Source of the DNA: a virus
Strand: one strand, 5' to 3'
Virus record (IMG/VR): IMGVR_UViG_3300037502_002216
Location: 1 to 38,280 of that record
DNA length: 38,280 nucleotides
Below, in pieces: positions 1-13,100 of this stretch (the stretch's first letter is position 1; each line of letters starts with the position of its first letter). The position numbers were made by a program, and so were the translations under genes. The notes below the pieces were generated by a model that ran no database searches, was not told the origin of the DNA, and saw nothing but the letters and a program-made list of their open reading frames with translations.

Positions 1-1
1 A

Positions 2-265
2 CCAGATTTTGGAGACGAACCTGATTCAGGTGGCATAGCTGCATTAGAGGCTGCAATTCAAGCTAATAACGCAATTGATGCAGAATTTAATTCGCTAGAA
101 ACCCTACTAGGACAAGTTGACCAAGCAAAAGAAGAATTCTATGCATTGGAAGCATCATTGCCACCGGGTTCATTGGAAATTGAAGAAGCTAGAAATCAAT
201 GGGTTCAATTGCAAATAAAAGCAAATGCAATATTAGACAGCATTGAGAACAAAATTAACTACTAA
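2..265 (+). CDS. C-terminal end of an unrecognised helical protein (5' end outside window)
   Basis: This frame is open from the window edge to a TAA at 263-265 and gives the last 87 residues of a protein. The visible part starts with a short acidic, glycine-containing stretch (PDFGDEPDSGG). It then becomes strongly helical, rich in Ala, Glu, Gln, Asn and Leu with no cysteine, as expected of a coiled coil or helical bundle. It ends 8 bases before the gp25-like gene and is on the same strand, so it is probably another structural or baseplate protein of the late operon. I do not recognise the family and the N-terminal part is missing, so no function is assigned. Confidence 0.75.
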   Translation, partial: PDFGDEPDSGGIAALEAAIQANNAIDAEFNSLETLLGQVDQAKEEFYALEASLPPGSLEIEEARNQWVQLQIKANAILDSIENKINY

Positions 266-273
266 ATACTATC
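261..273 (+). promoter_or_regulatory. Possible T4-type late promoter before the gp25-like gene
   Basis: The core CTAAATACT lies at 262-270 and overlaps the stop codon of the upstream gene. It resembles the T4 late promoter TATAAATA recognised by the phage sigma factor gp55. In T4, transcription starts about 6-7 bases after the last A. Here that would fall at about 274-275, on the start codon itself, so the transcript would be essentially leaderless or the motif is not used. Confidence 0.35.
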
Positions 274-723
274 ATGCCACAGTATATAGGTTTCAGCACT
301 AGGGGTGCAAATTTACCAAAAACAACAAATCAACCTACTGGAAATGATGGGGGAGTTGGCACGGTAAAAAAATCATTGAACACGGGTAGGAAGTTTAGAT
401 TAGTTGACGAAGCACTTGTTATCAATGATTTTATAAATGCAATTAATATTAAACAGGGCGAAAAAGTAGGACAACCGGGATACGGAACAACACTTTGGAG
501 CTTTGTATTTGAACCCAATACAGCCAATGTACAATTTCAGCTTGAAAATGAAATTAGAAGAATTGCCAATTTAGATCCACGATTATTATTGAATTCTGTA
601 AGGGCTTATCCACAAGAAAACGGAATTCTTTTAGAAATAGAGTGCGCTGTAACACCATTCAATCAAGCACAAGTTTTGAGTCTGTTTTTAGACCAAGGCA
701 CAAATCAAGCTGTAATTCAATAA
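274..723 (+). CDS. 25: Baseplate wedge protein, gp25-like
   Basis: This 149-residue protein matches the T4 gp25 / GPW family, a lysozyme-like fold in the baseplate wedge that contacts the sheath and tube. The clearest signature is around residues 65-85, where a GEKVGQPGYGTTLW stretch leads into SFVFEPNT. It is followed by a helix (ENEIRRIANLDPRLLLNSV) and a final beta hairpin. The family is normally about 130-150 residues, so this is full length. The ATG at 274 is close behind the previous gene and no clear Shine-Dalgarno sequence is visible. The next gene is gp6-like, its expected partner in the wedge. The call rests on family recognition, without a search. Confidence 0.88.
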   Translation: MPQYIGFSTRGANLPKTTNQPTGNDGGVGTVKKSLNTGRKFRLVDEALVINDFINAINIKQGEKVGQPGYGTTLWSFVFEPNTANVQFQLENEIRRIANLDPRLLLNSVRAYPQENGILLEIECAVTPFNQAQVLSLFLDQGTNQAVIQ

Positions 724-724
724 C

Positions 725-749
725 ACCGAAAAAAAGACGGTTTTTAGGT
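725..749 (+). terminator. Possible weak hairpin between gp25-like and gp6-like genes
   Basis: ACC at 725-727 and AAAAA at 729-733 can pair with TTTTT at 741-745 and GGT at 747-749, with one mismatch and a 7-base loop. An alternative is a 4-bp ACCG/CGGT stem (725-728 with 738-741) followed by T residues. Either fold is weak. It could be an inefficient terminator or an RNA-processing site just ahead of the next late promoter-like motif. Confidence 0.25.
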
Positions 750-751
750 AT

Positions 752-761
752 GATAAATACT
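752..761 (+). promoter_or_regulatory. Likely T4-type late promoter for the gp6-like gene
   Basis: GATAAATACT differs from the T4 late core TATAAATA mainly in its first base. It lies 16 bases before the gp6-like start codon. A start 6-7 bases after the last A (759) would give a leader of about 12 bases containing AAAAAGAGA. Of the five motifs listed here it has one of the more plausible geometries. Confidence 0.45.
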
Positions 762-777
762 AAAAAGAGATAAACCT

Positions 778-3700
778 ATGGCTACAAGTTCACGACAATC
801 TGCAATTTTCGGTGTAAATGACTGGCAAGCAATTTACCAGACCTTTAGAGAAGCCGATTTCAGAAGTTATGATTATGAAACTTTGCGTAAAAGTTTCATC
901 GATTATCTGCGTGTATACTATCCTGAAACTTATAATGATTTTATAGAATCCAGTGAATTCATTGCTTTATTGGATGTTATAGCATTTATGGGTCAAGGTC
1001 TTGCGTTCCGTAACGACCTAAATACACGTGAAAACTTTATTGATACCGCTGAACGCCGTGACAGTGTAATTAAATTAGCTAACCTAGTAAGTTATACACC
1101 TAAAAGAAATTTGGCAGCGCAAGGTTATCTAAAGGTTGTAAGTATACAAACAACTCAGAACATCAGTGATCTGAATGGAACTAATCTAGGTAATCTTCCT
1201 ATATTATGGAATGACCCTGCAAACCCTAATTGGTTAGAACAATTTAACACAATCATTAATGCTGCGTTAGTAGATACACAACGAGTAGGCAGACCTGCAA
1301 ACGTAGCAGATTTGTTAGGTGTTACAACAAGCGAATATACTGTAAGAATTCCAAATAATACTCTACCTATAATTCCTTTTTCATCTACAGTAGATGGTGT
1401 AAACATGAACTTTGAATTGTGTAGCGTAACTAGCGTAGATGCAGATTACATGTACGAAATACCACCGGCACCAAGTGGACGCTTTAACATGCTATACCGT
1501 AATGATAAATTAGGTTACGGTAGTCCTAACACAGGATATTTTTTCTATTTCAAACAAGGAAATTTACAAAACTACGATTTTAGTTTAGAACAACAAATTG
1601 CCAACCAGGTCGTATTTATTGGTGATATACAGGGGGTGAATAACGAAGATACATGGCTGTATCAGTTAAATGAAAACAACGGAACTAGAGTTCTTTGGAG
1701 AAAAGTAGAAAACATCTATGCTGACGCTTATTTACAAACAGAAACAAGTAACAGAACTATTTTTTCAGTTTCTTCTAGATTCAATGACCAAGTCAGTTAC
1801 GTATTTGGAGACGGTGTATTCAGTCAAATTCCAGTAGGAACATTTAGAGCATATGTACGTGCAGGAAACGCATTGACATACACAATTGATCCTACTGAAA
1901 TGCAAGGCATAACAGTGTCCTTTACATACATAAATCGTTTAGGCAAATCTGAAGTTATGACTTTAGGATTAGAGTTGCAATTGCCCGTAAGTAATGCACA
2001 AGCACGTGAACCCATAGCTCAAATTAAACAACGTGCTCCTACTAGATATTACACACAAAATCGCATGGTTAATGGTGAAGATTATAATAACTTCCCATAT
2101 ACATTATACAGTTCAATTATTAAATCTAAGGCTATCAATCGTAGTAGCATTGGTGTTAGCAAAAATCTAGACTTATTAGATCCGACAGGAAAATACTCTA
2201 GTTTAAATAGCTTTGCTTCCGACGGCGCATTATGGCAAAACACAGATGACGGATTCTTATCACTCACAATTAACACTGTGGGAAATATCATTACTTTCTT
2301 AACAGATTCTTTGGGAAGTGTTTTATCTAGCAACAGAGTGGTTCAATATTACACACAAAATTTTACACAATATTCAGTAAACAATGCGTCAGGCGATGGA
2401 ACTGTATATTGGAATACTAGTACAGTTGATGCTAATTCGTTAACAGGTTACTTTTATAATATTACTGATGGCAGTCCTTTGCCTATCCCCATAGGAACTT
2501 ATTCAACAAATAATGTCAAATACGTAACACCAGGCGCATTAGTCAAGTTTGTTGCACCTAGTGGTTTTTATTTTGATAAAAACAATCGTTTAGTAGCAGG
2601 TATACCTGGCGCCAGTGATCAAACGTATATATGGACAACGGTGTTATCAGTTATTGGTGACGGATACAATAATGGTCAAGGATCGTTTGCGAATGGTACA
2701 GGTCCTGTAACACTGAATCAGTATGTACCAAACGGTGCTATACTTACTACTGTTCTGCCATCGTTTGACAATTCTCTGTCTAATGAAATTGTACAAGAGT
2801 GTATCATTAGAATGGAATTGCAACAAAATTTTAGCTTAGTGTTCAATAACTCATTAACTATCGCACAAGACAGATGGAGTATTCAGCAATTCGACAATCC
2901 AAATTGGTTCGTTAAATTTGAAAGTTTAGCAGGCGGAAGATATACAGTCACCTACAGATCATTACGTTATTATTTTGGCAGTGTAGAAGATACCAGATTT
3001 AGCTTTGAACGTGACAAGTTGGTGTACGATCCACTAAGTGGAAAAATTTTACAAGATTTTATCAAAATTCTAGCTACCAATACACAACCAAATAGCAATA
3101 ATGCATTGGCTAAAGACATACAAATTAACATTGTAGGACAGACAGTCGAAAGCGACGGATACATAAATGATTTTGAAGTCGAAGTAGCAAGTAATGACAT
3201 AAACAACAGAGGTCTAATAGTAAGTCCCGATTTCTTTCAAACTGTAACAGGTTATGTCACGGGGTCAGCTAATACTGGAATATATGTATTTTTTGAATTA
3301 ATAGAGGATGCTATTAATCTATCAAGATATCAAATTGTTCCAACGACTGCTGTAGTACAGTATCAAACTAAAACTCAAATCGAAGTTTCTAAGTATGACT
3401 ATCCATTGGGTCAGTTATTTTACGCTTTTGGAGAAAATAAATTTTGGAAATCTGTACAAGACAATACAGTTACAACACCATATTACATTTTAGAAGAACA
3501 ACCACAATACTCTATTCAATATGGTCGTCAAGGATTGCAATACCAATATAGACATAACAGCAATAATACAACAAGAATCGATCCTGCAACTACAAACATT
3601 ATTGATTTGTATGTAGTGACACAGAGTTATTACACACAGTATCAAAATTATATACAAGATACTACCGACACTGTGCCTATGCCACCAAAACCAACAATCA

Positions 3701-4149
3701 ATGAGTTGAGTGAGGAATATGGACAACTAAATAATTATAAGATGTTGAGCGATAGTGTTGTATTGAACAGTGTAGTTTTTAAGCCTTTATTTGGACCTAA
3801 AGCAGATCCAAATCTTAGAGCTACTATAAAAGTGATCAAATCATCTACAACAAACGCAAGTAACAGTGAAATTAGAAGTTCGGTATTAGCAGCAATGAAT
3901 ACATATTTTGATATTAACAATTGGAATTTTGGAGACACATTTTACTTCTCTGAGTTGAGTGCATATTTGCACGACCAGCTGGGAGAACTAATAAGTTCGG
4001 CAGTATTAGTACCTAACGATCCTAATATGAAATTTGGAGATTTATATGAGATAAAATGTTCCCCTTATGAAATTTTCGTAAACGCTGCTACCGCAAATGA
4101 TGTGGTAGTTATAGCTGCATTAACACCAGCTGAATTGCAAATTGCTTGA
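778..4149 (+). CDS. 6: Baseplate wedge protein, gp6-like, enlarged
   Basis: This 1123-residue protein resembles T4 gp6, the wedge subunit that forms the inner ring of the baseplate. The N-terminal ~115 residues are typical: a helical region reaching FIDYLRVYYPETYNDF, then FIALLDVIAFMGQGLAFRND, then RRDSVIKLANLVSYTPKR. A second family hallmark lies near residues 418-437 (QRAPTRYYTQNRMVNGEDY). T4 gp6 is about 660 residues, so this version carries several hundred extra. Much of the excess, roughly residues 450-950, looks like beta-rich insertions. The C-terminal ~120 residues again look conserved (FKPLFGPKADPNLR, then the NWNFGDTFYFSELSAYLH region). It follows gp25 and precedes the giant gene by 10 bases, matching a wedge-assembly operon. 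Confidence 0.88.
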   Translation: MATSSRQSAIFGVNDWQAIYQTFREADFRSYDYETLRKSFIDYLRVYYPETYNDFIESSEFIALLDVIAFMGQGLAFRNDLNTRENFIDTAERRDSVIKLANLVSYTPKRNLAAQGYLKVVSIQTTQNISDLNGTNLGNLPILWNDPANPNWLEQFNTIINAALVDTQRVGRPANVADLLGVTTSEYTVRIPNNTLPIIPFSSTVDGVNMNFELCSVTSVDADYMYEIPPAPSGRFNMLYRNDKLGYGSPNTGYFFYFKQGNLQNYDFSLEQQIANQVVFIGDIQGVNNEDTWLYQLNENNGTRVLWRKVENIYADAYLQTETSNRTIFSVSSRFNDQVSYVFGDGVFSQIPVGTFRAYVRAGNALTYTIDPTEMQGITVSFTYINRLGKSEVMTLGLELQLPVSNAQAREPIAQIKQRAPTRYYTQNRMVNGEDYNNFPYTLYSSIIKSKAINRSSIGVSKNLDLLDPTGKYSSLNSFASDGALWQNTDDGFLSLTINTVGNIITFLTDSLGSVLSSNRVVQYYTQNFTQYSVNNASGDGTVYWNTSTVDANSLTGYFYNITDGSPLPIPIGTYSTNNVKYVTPGALVKFVAPSGFYFDKNNRLVAGIPGASDQTYIWTTVLSVIGDGYNNGQGSFANGTGPVTLNQYVPNGAILTTVLPSFDNSLSNEIVQECIIRMELQQNFSLVFNNSLTIAQDRWSIQQFDNPNWFVKFESLAGGRYTVTYRSLRYYFGSVEDTRFSFERDKLVYDPLSGKILQDFIKILATNTQPNSNNALAKDIQINIVGQTVESDGYINDFEVEVASNDINNRGLIVSPDFFQTVTGYVTGSANTGIYVFFELIEDAINLSRYQIVPTTAVVQYQTKTQIEVSKYDYPLGQLFYAFGENKFWKSVQDNTVTTPYYILEEQPQYSIQYGRQGLQYQYRHNSNNTTRIDPATTNIIDLYVVTQSYYTQYQNYIQDTTDTVPMPPKPTINELSEEYGQLNNYKMLSDSVVLNSVVFKPLFGPKADPNLRATIKVIKSSTTNASNSEIRSSVLAAMNTYFDINNWNFGDTFYFSELSAYLHDQLGELISSAVLVPNDPNMKFGDLYEIKCSPYEIFVNAATANDVVVIAALTPAELQIA

Positions 4150-4159
4150 GTAAGTAGAT

Positions 4160-7100
4160 ATGGCTACCAGAATCAGAACACTAAACTTTCTTCCAGAAAT
4201 ATTTCAAACAAAAACTAACGCACAGTTTTTAGCAGCCACGTTAGATCAGGTAGTGGCTCAACCTGAAACGAAAAAAATTGAAGGATACATTGGAAGTAAA
4301 TTTGGTTATGGTATCGATGCAAGAGACTATTACGTAACAGAACCTACAAAGGTTAGGACAGATTATCAATTAGATCCAGGTGTTGTTTTTACAAAAAAGA
4401 ATGAATCAGTCGCACAAGATTTCATCAGCTATCCTGGCATATTAGATGCACTAAAACTAGAAGGTGGTTTGGTTGATAACAATAATCGATTATTCAACAG
4501 TGAATTTTATTCTTGGGATAGCTTTACTAATCTAGACAAAATCATTAATTTTAATCAATACTATTGGATTCCTGAAGGACCTGCTAGTGTTGTTGTATCT
4601 AGTGAAACAGTTTTTTCGACCAATGACTATGTGGTAAGAGACTTACCTAACGGTTATAACATAGTGCCATTAACTGCATCCGAATCTGGAGGAAGTGTCA
4701 ATCCTACAATTACTCTTTTAAGGGGAGGAACATACACTTTTGCAGTTAATCAATCTTCTCAATTTTGGATACAAGGTCAACCTGGTGTAACTGGATTTAG
4801 TCCTACACAACCTAATTTACAAACAAGAGATGTTTACGGAGTTAACAACAACGGCGCAAGTGTGGGTGTCATTACATTTACTGTACCGCCAAAAGATGCA
4901 CAAGACGAATATAACTTACCGGGTAACAATTTAGTTGATGTTGTATCGACTGTTCCATTTAGTTCTATTAATGGGCAACCCGTTAGTGCTTTAGGAAATA
5001 TAGACGGAGTAACATCACTAGAAAATTTAACAGTGATGTTTTATAACACAGGAGAACCAAACGAAGTTGGATACGTTTCAAACTTCTTTGACTTTACACC
5101 ATATGATGAAAATAACAATTTAACAGGTGCGGTCACAGTTACCGTAACTGCTACAACTGCAGGAACAAACGCTATTACTTGTAACAGTACGGCTAATCTA
5201 GCAGTTGGTAATGCTATTACATTTACTGGTACTCCTTTTGGTGGTTTAGCACAATATTCAGCTACATTACCAAATACAATTTATTTTGTAGAATCTATAA
5301 TTAATTCTACACAATTTACTGTGTCATTGTCGGTTGGTGGTCCTGAGGTAATACTTTCCACAGCTACAGGATCATTGACAGGTAACGCTAATCAAGGTTT
5401 GTATGAGCAAGGATATTACACTAATGTAAATGAAAACTTTTATAGAATTACTTACGTTGGTAGTCCGTCTGAACCAGTAATTAGATTGGTTCCGTATGCT
5501 GAAATTCCTATCAATGAAAAAATAACTGCAGTATACGGTACGCAATGGATATCTAGAAATTTTTATAGAAACAATCTAGGTACTATATTATTGATACCTT
5601 ACATTAGTGCTCCATTAGATACTTTATATTACCAAGACGGTTCTTCTACAACAAAAGTAGGAATTATTCGTATTATTGAAAGTAATGCGTTGAACACACT
5701 TGATGTAGAACGTGATATTTTGAGTCAATTACAATTTACAGCTACAAATGGTGTTGTGTTTACTAATGGATTAAAAGTTAAGTTTCAAGGAGACGTTGTT
5801 CCTACTAGTTATTTAACCGGAGAATACTATGTAGAAGGTGTTGGTAGTGGTATAGAATTGCTACCAGTAGAAAATTTCATAGCACCCGAATCCTTTACGG
5901 CTAGTACATATGATCCATGGGATACTTTACCGTGGGATGCTTCAGCATGGGAAGGTAATTCTTACATTCCAGTGACACCAGATTATATTACTATTGCAAG
6001 AAATTCAATAGATAAAAATGCGTGGTCAAGAAGCAATAGATGGTTTCATATAGATGTTATAAATGCTACTGCAGGATACAATAATAATCCAAACTTAATA
6101 ACATTATATGCAACACCGCAGTATAAAGCTAAAAGACCTATCATAGAATTTTATCCTAATTTGAAGTTGTTTAATTCAGGATCTGAAGGAAAAAATCCAG
6201 TAGACTTTATTGATCTTAGAACTACTGACGCTTTTAGTTTAGTAGCAGGACAACAAAATTATTATCCAGATGTGGAAGTTTATACTGATTACACCGCTAC
6301 AATTACATCTACAAATTATACTCCTAATAGAAGTTTGACTTCTTACAATCTTGCATCTAAGCGTTTCACCTGTGACTCTACAGCAGGTTTTAGAGTTAAC
6401 GACATTATTGTATTCAACGACACACCTCCTGCATTAGGCATTACAACAGGTGCAACCTATTATGTTTCAGAAGTTGTTTCAGGAACATTATTTACAATCT
6501 CATCTACTAAAGGTGGCGACAATGTTGGATTTACTGTTGATTTGCCAACAGGTCCTTATATTGGGCCGTGGTCTCTTACTTGGACACCACAAAGTACCAC
6601 TATAACTGTATCTGCCTCTGATATAACAGGAGCATTTAGTGTTGGTCAATATATAACTGATTCTACTAACCAACTTCCTAGAAATTCTCAAATCGTTTCT
6701 ATATCAGGAACCACAACCATTACATTGGACGTAGAATGGGAAGAAGGTTCGTCAGGTTACATACCGACAACTACAAATGCTATGTTAATCGCAACTGACA
6801 CAACCAATGACAACTACTCATTGTTTGAAGGATCAACAGTAATATTTGCTGCGGATACTAATCCAGATGTAAGAAATAAAATATACGTATCTAGATTTTC
6901 AACAGTAAATGGTTCATCTATTCCGGTAATTACATTAACTGAAGTCCAAGACGGAGATGTATTGGATGAACAGCAAACAGTTGCATTACGTGGATACTTT
7001 AATCAGGGTAAAGAATTTTGGTTTAATGGTTCAAATTGGGTTGATGGACAACAAAAAACAGATGTGAATCAACCACCGCTGTTCGACATTTTTGATAGTA

Positions 7101-10100
7101 ATGGTATAAGTTTTGGTAATTCTGATATCTACGTGGGTACATCTTTCGTGGGTTGCAAACTGTTTGCATATGGATTAGGATCAGGATTAGATGATAGTAT
7201 ATTGGGATTTCCTGTTAGATATAGTTCGGTAGATAACGTGGGAGATATAAGTTTTGATGTATCATTAAATTTGGATACATTTGATTATGTACAGGGAAAT
7301 TCTCCAATAACACAAAAAGTTAATACTGGATATGTATTCCAATACAACAATAGAATTGAATACACTAGACAAATAGGATGGCAAACTGCTGTATCCCCTA
7401 GTGTACAATATCAAATCTTCCAATTTGACTACGATGCTTTGGTGCCAAATTTGGTATACAAATGTGATATTAAAAAACTTGATAGTAGTGATATTAACTG
7501 GCCTACAGTAGAAGTTTATTTAAATAATGTATTATTGTCTCACAGTGAATACACAGTTTCTACCACAGATGATTCTACTACAATCACATTAACTGAATAT
7601 CCAGTAACTGATACTGTAGTTCAAATACTGTTATTGAGTAATCAAGTGAGTAAAACAGCTTATTATTCAATTCCTATTAATTTAAACAACAACCCATTTA
7701 ATAACGACATAACAATTGCTAACGTTGGAGATATCAGAGGTCAATATCAAAGTATGTTCTTCAATAATCCTGATAGCGAAGGGCAGGTATTCGGGCCTAA
7801 TAATTATCGTGATTTAGGAAACATGGTTCCGTGGGGCAGCAAGATCATACAGAACAGTGCAAGTGTAGTTCTTCCTGGAACATTCCTGCGCAAACAAGAA
7901 CACAACCTATTCAATGCGTTAATGTTTAATAGTAAAGAGTATGTTAAATTTAAAAATTTACTAGTTTATACAGTACAAAACGCAGATTATGCACAACGAT
8001 ATGATCCTTCAACTATGTTAGATGATGCATTGGATCAAATAACAGCAGCAAAGACAGACAATCAACCATTCTTTTGGTCTGATATGTTGCCAAATAAAGC
8101 TGCATTTATTTCAAACACATACTCTTTTGCGAACAGTCTAGATGTAAGTATCTATCCTTTGTCAAAGGTATATGATTTCAGTAAAGCAAATTATAGCGGA
8201 GTATTAGTTTACTTAAAAAGAAGTGTAAATGGTACTGTTGTTACGAAACAATTAATAAAAGGTACAGATTACATTGTCAGTACAGATGCACCTTCTTTGA
8301 CAGTCACAGAAGATTTGCTGCCAGGTGATGTAATCATAGTGAAAGAATACAATCAAACTTATGGTAGCTATGTTCCAAACACTCCTACTAAATTAGGACT
8401 CTATCCTGCTCATATTCCGCAAGTTGTTTTAGATAGCAATTACGCTACGCCTACGTATTTTATAAAAGGACATGATGGATCATATACAAAGCTATACGGA
8501 GAATATGATCCTATAAACAATATATTAATTGATTTTCGAGACCAAGTATTACTTGAATTTGAATTAAGAATTTACAACAACTTGAAGTTAAGTGCTACTA
8601 TTCCTATCGAAGAATATGAAATAGTACCCGGCTTTTTCAGAGAAACTGACTACACGTATGAACAGTGGTTATATATGTATAGTTCTAGTTTCTTGAATTG
8701 GATTGGTCAAAATCGTTTAGACTATAAAACTCAGTTATATAACAATGCCAATACTTTCACGTATAACTATTATCAAAGTGGAAATGCTTTAACAGGTGCA
8801 CCAATAACACAGGGCTATTGGAGAGGAATATATCAATATTTTTATGATACTACTAATCCAAATACTGCGCCATGGGAAATGCTAGGATTCACTGAAATGC
8901 CAAGCTGGTGGACTAATAGATACGGTCCAGCTCCATACACAAGTGATAACTTAATTTTATGGAGCGACTTAGCAGAAGGTATAAATTGGAATAATGGTAA
9001 TCCTATTGTTATAGAAAAGGCTAAGAGGCCCGGATTGTTAGAGGTGATTCCCGTAGATGAGTCAGGAAATCTCTTAGAACCATTGGAATGCATAGTAGGA
9101 AACTACAATCAAAAGCTATTTAGGCGTGATTGGAAGATAGGTGACAACTCACCAGTGGAGTTAAGCTATAGACGTAGCAGCACGTATCCATTTGACTTAA
9201 TACGACTAATGGCATTGATGAAGCCTGCACAATTCTTTAACTTAGCTGTGGACCTTGACAACTATAAGTTTAACACTGAATTCAATCAGTATTTGGTCAA
9301 TGACAGAAGCCACCTAATTATCAAAGATATTCAAGTTTATGGTAATGGCATTGCTAAAACAAGTTACTTGAATTGGATCGTAGATTATGAAAAACAAATA
9401 GGTCTTGCAGCAACAGAAAACATAACAGAACTGTTGGATAACTTAGATGTTCGTTTAGTTTATAGACTGGCCGGGTTTAGTGATAAAGTGTTATTAAAGT
9501 TCTTTGTAGAAAAAGGAACTCCAAACTCTAACAATGCTAGCTTACTAATACCAGACGAAAGCTATAGTGTGTTATTGTATGATAATCAACCATTCAATAG
9601 AATAGTCTATTCTGGAGTCATAATACAGATTTCTGATGACGGTAATTATCTAGTATTTGGTAACTCGCAAACTTCTGCGTATTTTACAACATTAAAACCA
9701 AAATTTGCCGGCAACTGGCAAACATTTGAAGTAGAAGGCGTAAATCTACGAATAACAAACGATCACTATGAACAAGAGCAATTTGTGCCATATGGTACTA
9801 AATTCTATTCTATACAAGAGGTTGCACAGTTTTTAGCTGATTACGGTGCTTATTTAGAATATTTAGGTATGCAGTTTAAGGAGCAAGAAAACGAACTTAC
9901 CTTAAACTGGGATCAAATGATCGCAGAATTTATGTATTGGTCTCAAACTGGTTGGGAATCTGGAAGTGTGGTAACCTTAAATCCTTCAGCAAAAACACTG
10001 GTTATAGACAAAGACAGCAACATTGTACAGCCATTGACAATACAACAATCTAATTTTGTGTTGAATCAAAACTTGTATCCTATACAACTTAACGATTTGG

Positions 10101-13100
10101 CAGTCATTCGTGAACAAACAGCCTTCTCTGTGTCAGCGTTAAATGATGGTGATACTATATCATACGGCCAATTTAACTTAAGTAATTTTGAACATGGTAT
10201 TGTTTTTGACAACGTTACATTGTTCGGTGATATCATTTATAACTTGACTACTGGACTAAGACAAACACGTATTACGTTACGTGGAACTAAATCTGCTCTT
10301 TGGGACGGTACTGTAAATGCATCTGGATTCATATACAATCAAAACAATATTAAAGAGTGGAGCAAACTTACCAAATATACTAAGGGTGAGATTGTCACAT
10401 ATAAAAACAAATATTGGATAGCTACTAAAGTTATACAAGCAAGCGAAATATTCAAAGAGGAAGATTGGAAGAGAACAGACTACGATGAAGTACAAAAAGG
10501 TCTGTTACCTAACCCAAGTACCAGAAGCTATGAAAGCACATTGTATTATGATATCAATCAAGGAAATCTTGAAAAAGATGCAGACCAACTTTCATTTAGT
10601 TTAATTGGATATAGACCTAGAGATTACTTAGCATTGGCTGACCTTACAGATATTACTCAGGTAAATATCTATAGAAATCTAATTAAAAACAAAGGCACAA
10701 AAAATTCTGTCAACGCATTTAGAGGTGCTAACCTTCCACAAGGTGGTATAGACTACGAAGTGTATGAAAACTGGGCAATTAAAGCCGGTGAATTTGGTGG
10801 AGTGTTAAATAATAATTTTGTAGAATTTAGATTAAATCAAAAATACTTGACAGGCAATCCTTCTATTGTAGGGTTAACAAATGGACTATACAACACAGGT
10901 GTGCAACAAGAAGTTCCTCTATATTCTGTGTTTAATTACGAAAGACCAATAACCAACGTAAATGTTTTATCGACAATTTCACCAGATGAACCATCTTCTA
11001 TATATCCAACAGCCGGTTATGTAAATTACAACGATGTAAAACTTTCTGCATTTTTCTATTCACAACTACCAATTGGTGTTAATAAAAATGATGTTGTTAT
11101 TCCTATACAACAATTTTTTGTTAGAGATTATGCTTGGGTAGCAAATTACAAAGAAAGATGGGAAGTATTTACCCCATCATCTATGGGCCAAGTGATTAAT
11201 GCTAAGAACAATTTAAATGAAACCGTTACTATTACTTTCGACAGGCCACATAATTTAACACAGTATCAACCATTTGCAGTTGTAAATTTTGATGATAATA
11301 TTGATGGATATTATTTGGCGACAGTTGTTATAGATTCATTCAAGGTATTGATTAATAAGGTACTCGATGTAAGCATTAAGAATATAACAGGTCAGGGTGT
11401 TGGTCTTAAACTAACATCTCAACGTGTAGCAACCCCTGCGGATATCTATTCATTACCGCTACTCAATACAGAGTTTACTAAAAATACGGTATGGGTAGAT
11501 ACAGATACCAACGGGTCGTGGGGAGTATATCGTAAAGGTCTGAACTATCAATTAGAGGATCAATTAACAAAACCATTATCAGAATCATTGGGTAGTGCTG
11601 TTGCAATAGGTCAACAACTAGGTTACCTAATAGGTGATGCAGATGACGGTAAAGTTTATAGATATACCTTTAACAGCCTAAGTGAAACATATCAATTAAT
11701 ACAGACTTTAACTGGTGGTACTAGTTTTGGTTCTACTATTTCTTACTCAGGTGATTTGTATGCCATAGCAGAAACGAACGGAGCAGGAAGAAGTGTTAAG
11801 TTATACCAATTACAAAACACTCCAGAATCTGATGATTTGGTATTATATCAAAATATTCCCTCCCCGGTAGTTACTGTCTGGGGATCAGCAATATCCATAT
11901 CAGGGGATCAGTATTGGATTTACATTTCTGACGTAAACAACAACACCATCTATGTATATAGAAGGTCTTATATTCCAACTCCAGCTGGTAATTTTGTTCC
12001 CGGAGAAACGTATACTATTTCTAGCTTGGGAGATACCGATTTTACTTTAGTTGGTGCTACTACAAACGTAGTGGGAGTTTCATTTATTGCCACCGGTGTA
12101 GGAACAGGATCTGGTATAGCTATAAACTCCACTTATAAACAAATTACTACTATAGATGCTAACGCATTAGTGTTGACAACTCCTGGAGATAACTTTGGTA
12201 CTTCTATTAGCACCGATTATGATGGTGATTGCTTTGTAGTAGGGACCCCAAATCAAGCCAACGGTACAATTAGTAATTGGGGTTATGGATATATATTTGA
12301 TAGACTTGTTCAGAATATAGAAATTCAAAACAATGTAGTTCCTGCTACATTGCAGTTAGCATGGACTCCAACAACAGTACAAAAGACAGTATCTGCTACA
12401 ACATCATCTGGTAATTTTATAACGTTGAATAACGTCACTAACATTTCTGTAGATGATCCAATAGTATTTACAACATCTGGTTCTAACTTGTCAGGCACTA
12501 ATATTGTTAGCGATAAGGTTTACTACATTGATAGTATTGTGGGAAGTACAATCACCATCAAAGAATCACGTTTTGCTACAACTGAACTTACACTAGGGAC
12601 TAATGGATCGGCCTCAGCAATAGCACATGTTCAAACAGAATCGCTATTGGTATACAAAAACGGAACATTGGTTGAAGATAGTAACTATGCGGTTATTAAT
12701 GATACGCTACTGTACACAGGAACATTAACCGCAGGTGATATCTTGACGGTAAGTGGTAATGAAATTTATCATATTCAAACTATAACAACTGAAGAATCAC
12801 CACAAATTGGTGCACAATTTGGTATAAGTTTGGACACTAACACACATGCCAGTGAAATAATCGTCGGTGCCCCCTTCCAGTTGAATTCTCAGCTAGAAGA
12901 AGGTGTTGTATATAGATTTACAGATAGCGGTGCAAAATATGGTACCATCATCGGAACTCAAAATTGTAATGTAATAGCACCTAGAAAAATTTTGATTAAT
13001 GGATATCTAGTGTACATTACCCCCGGTGATGCAACTCACGTAGCAGATATTATTAAGTCAGTGAATATAACCAATGTAACCGCTAGTGCATTAGAAGGAA

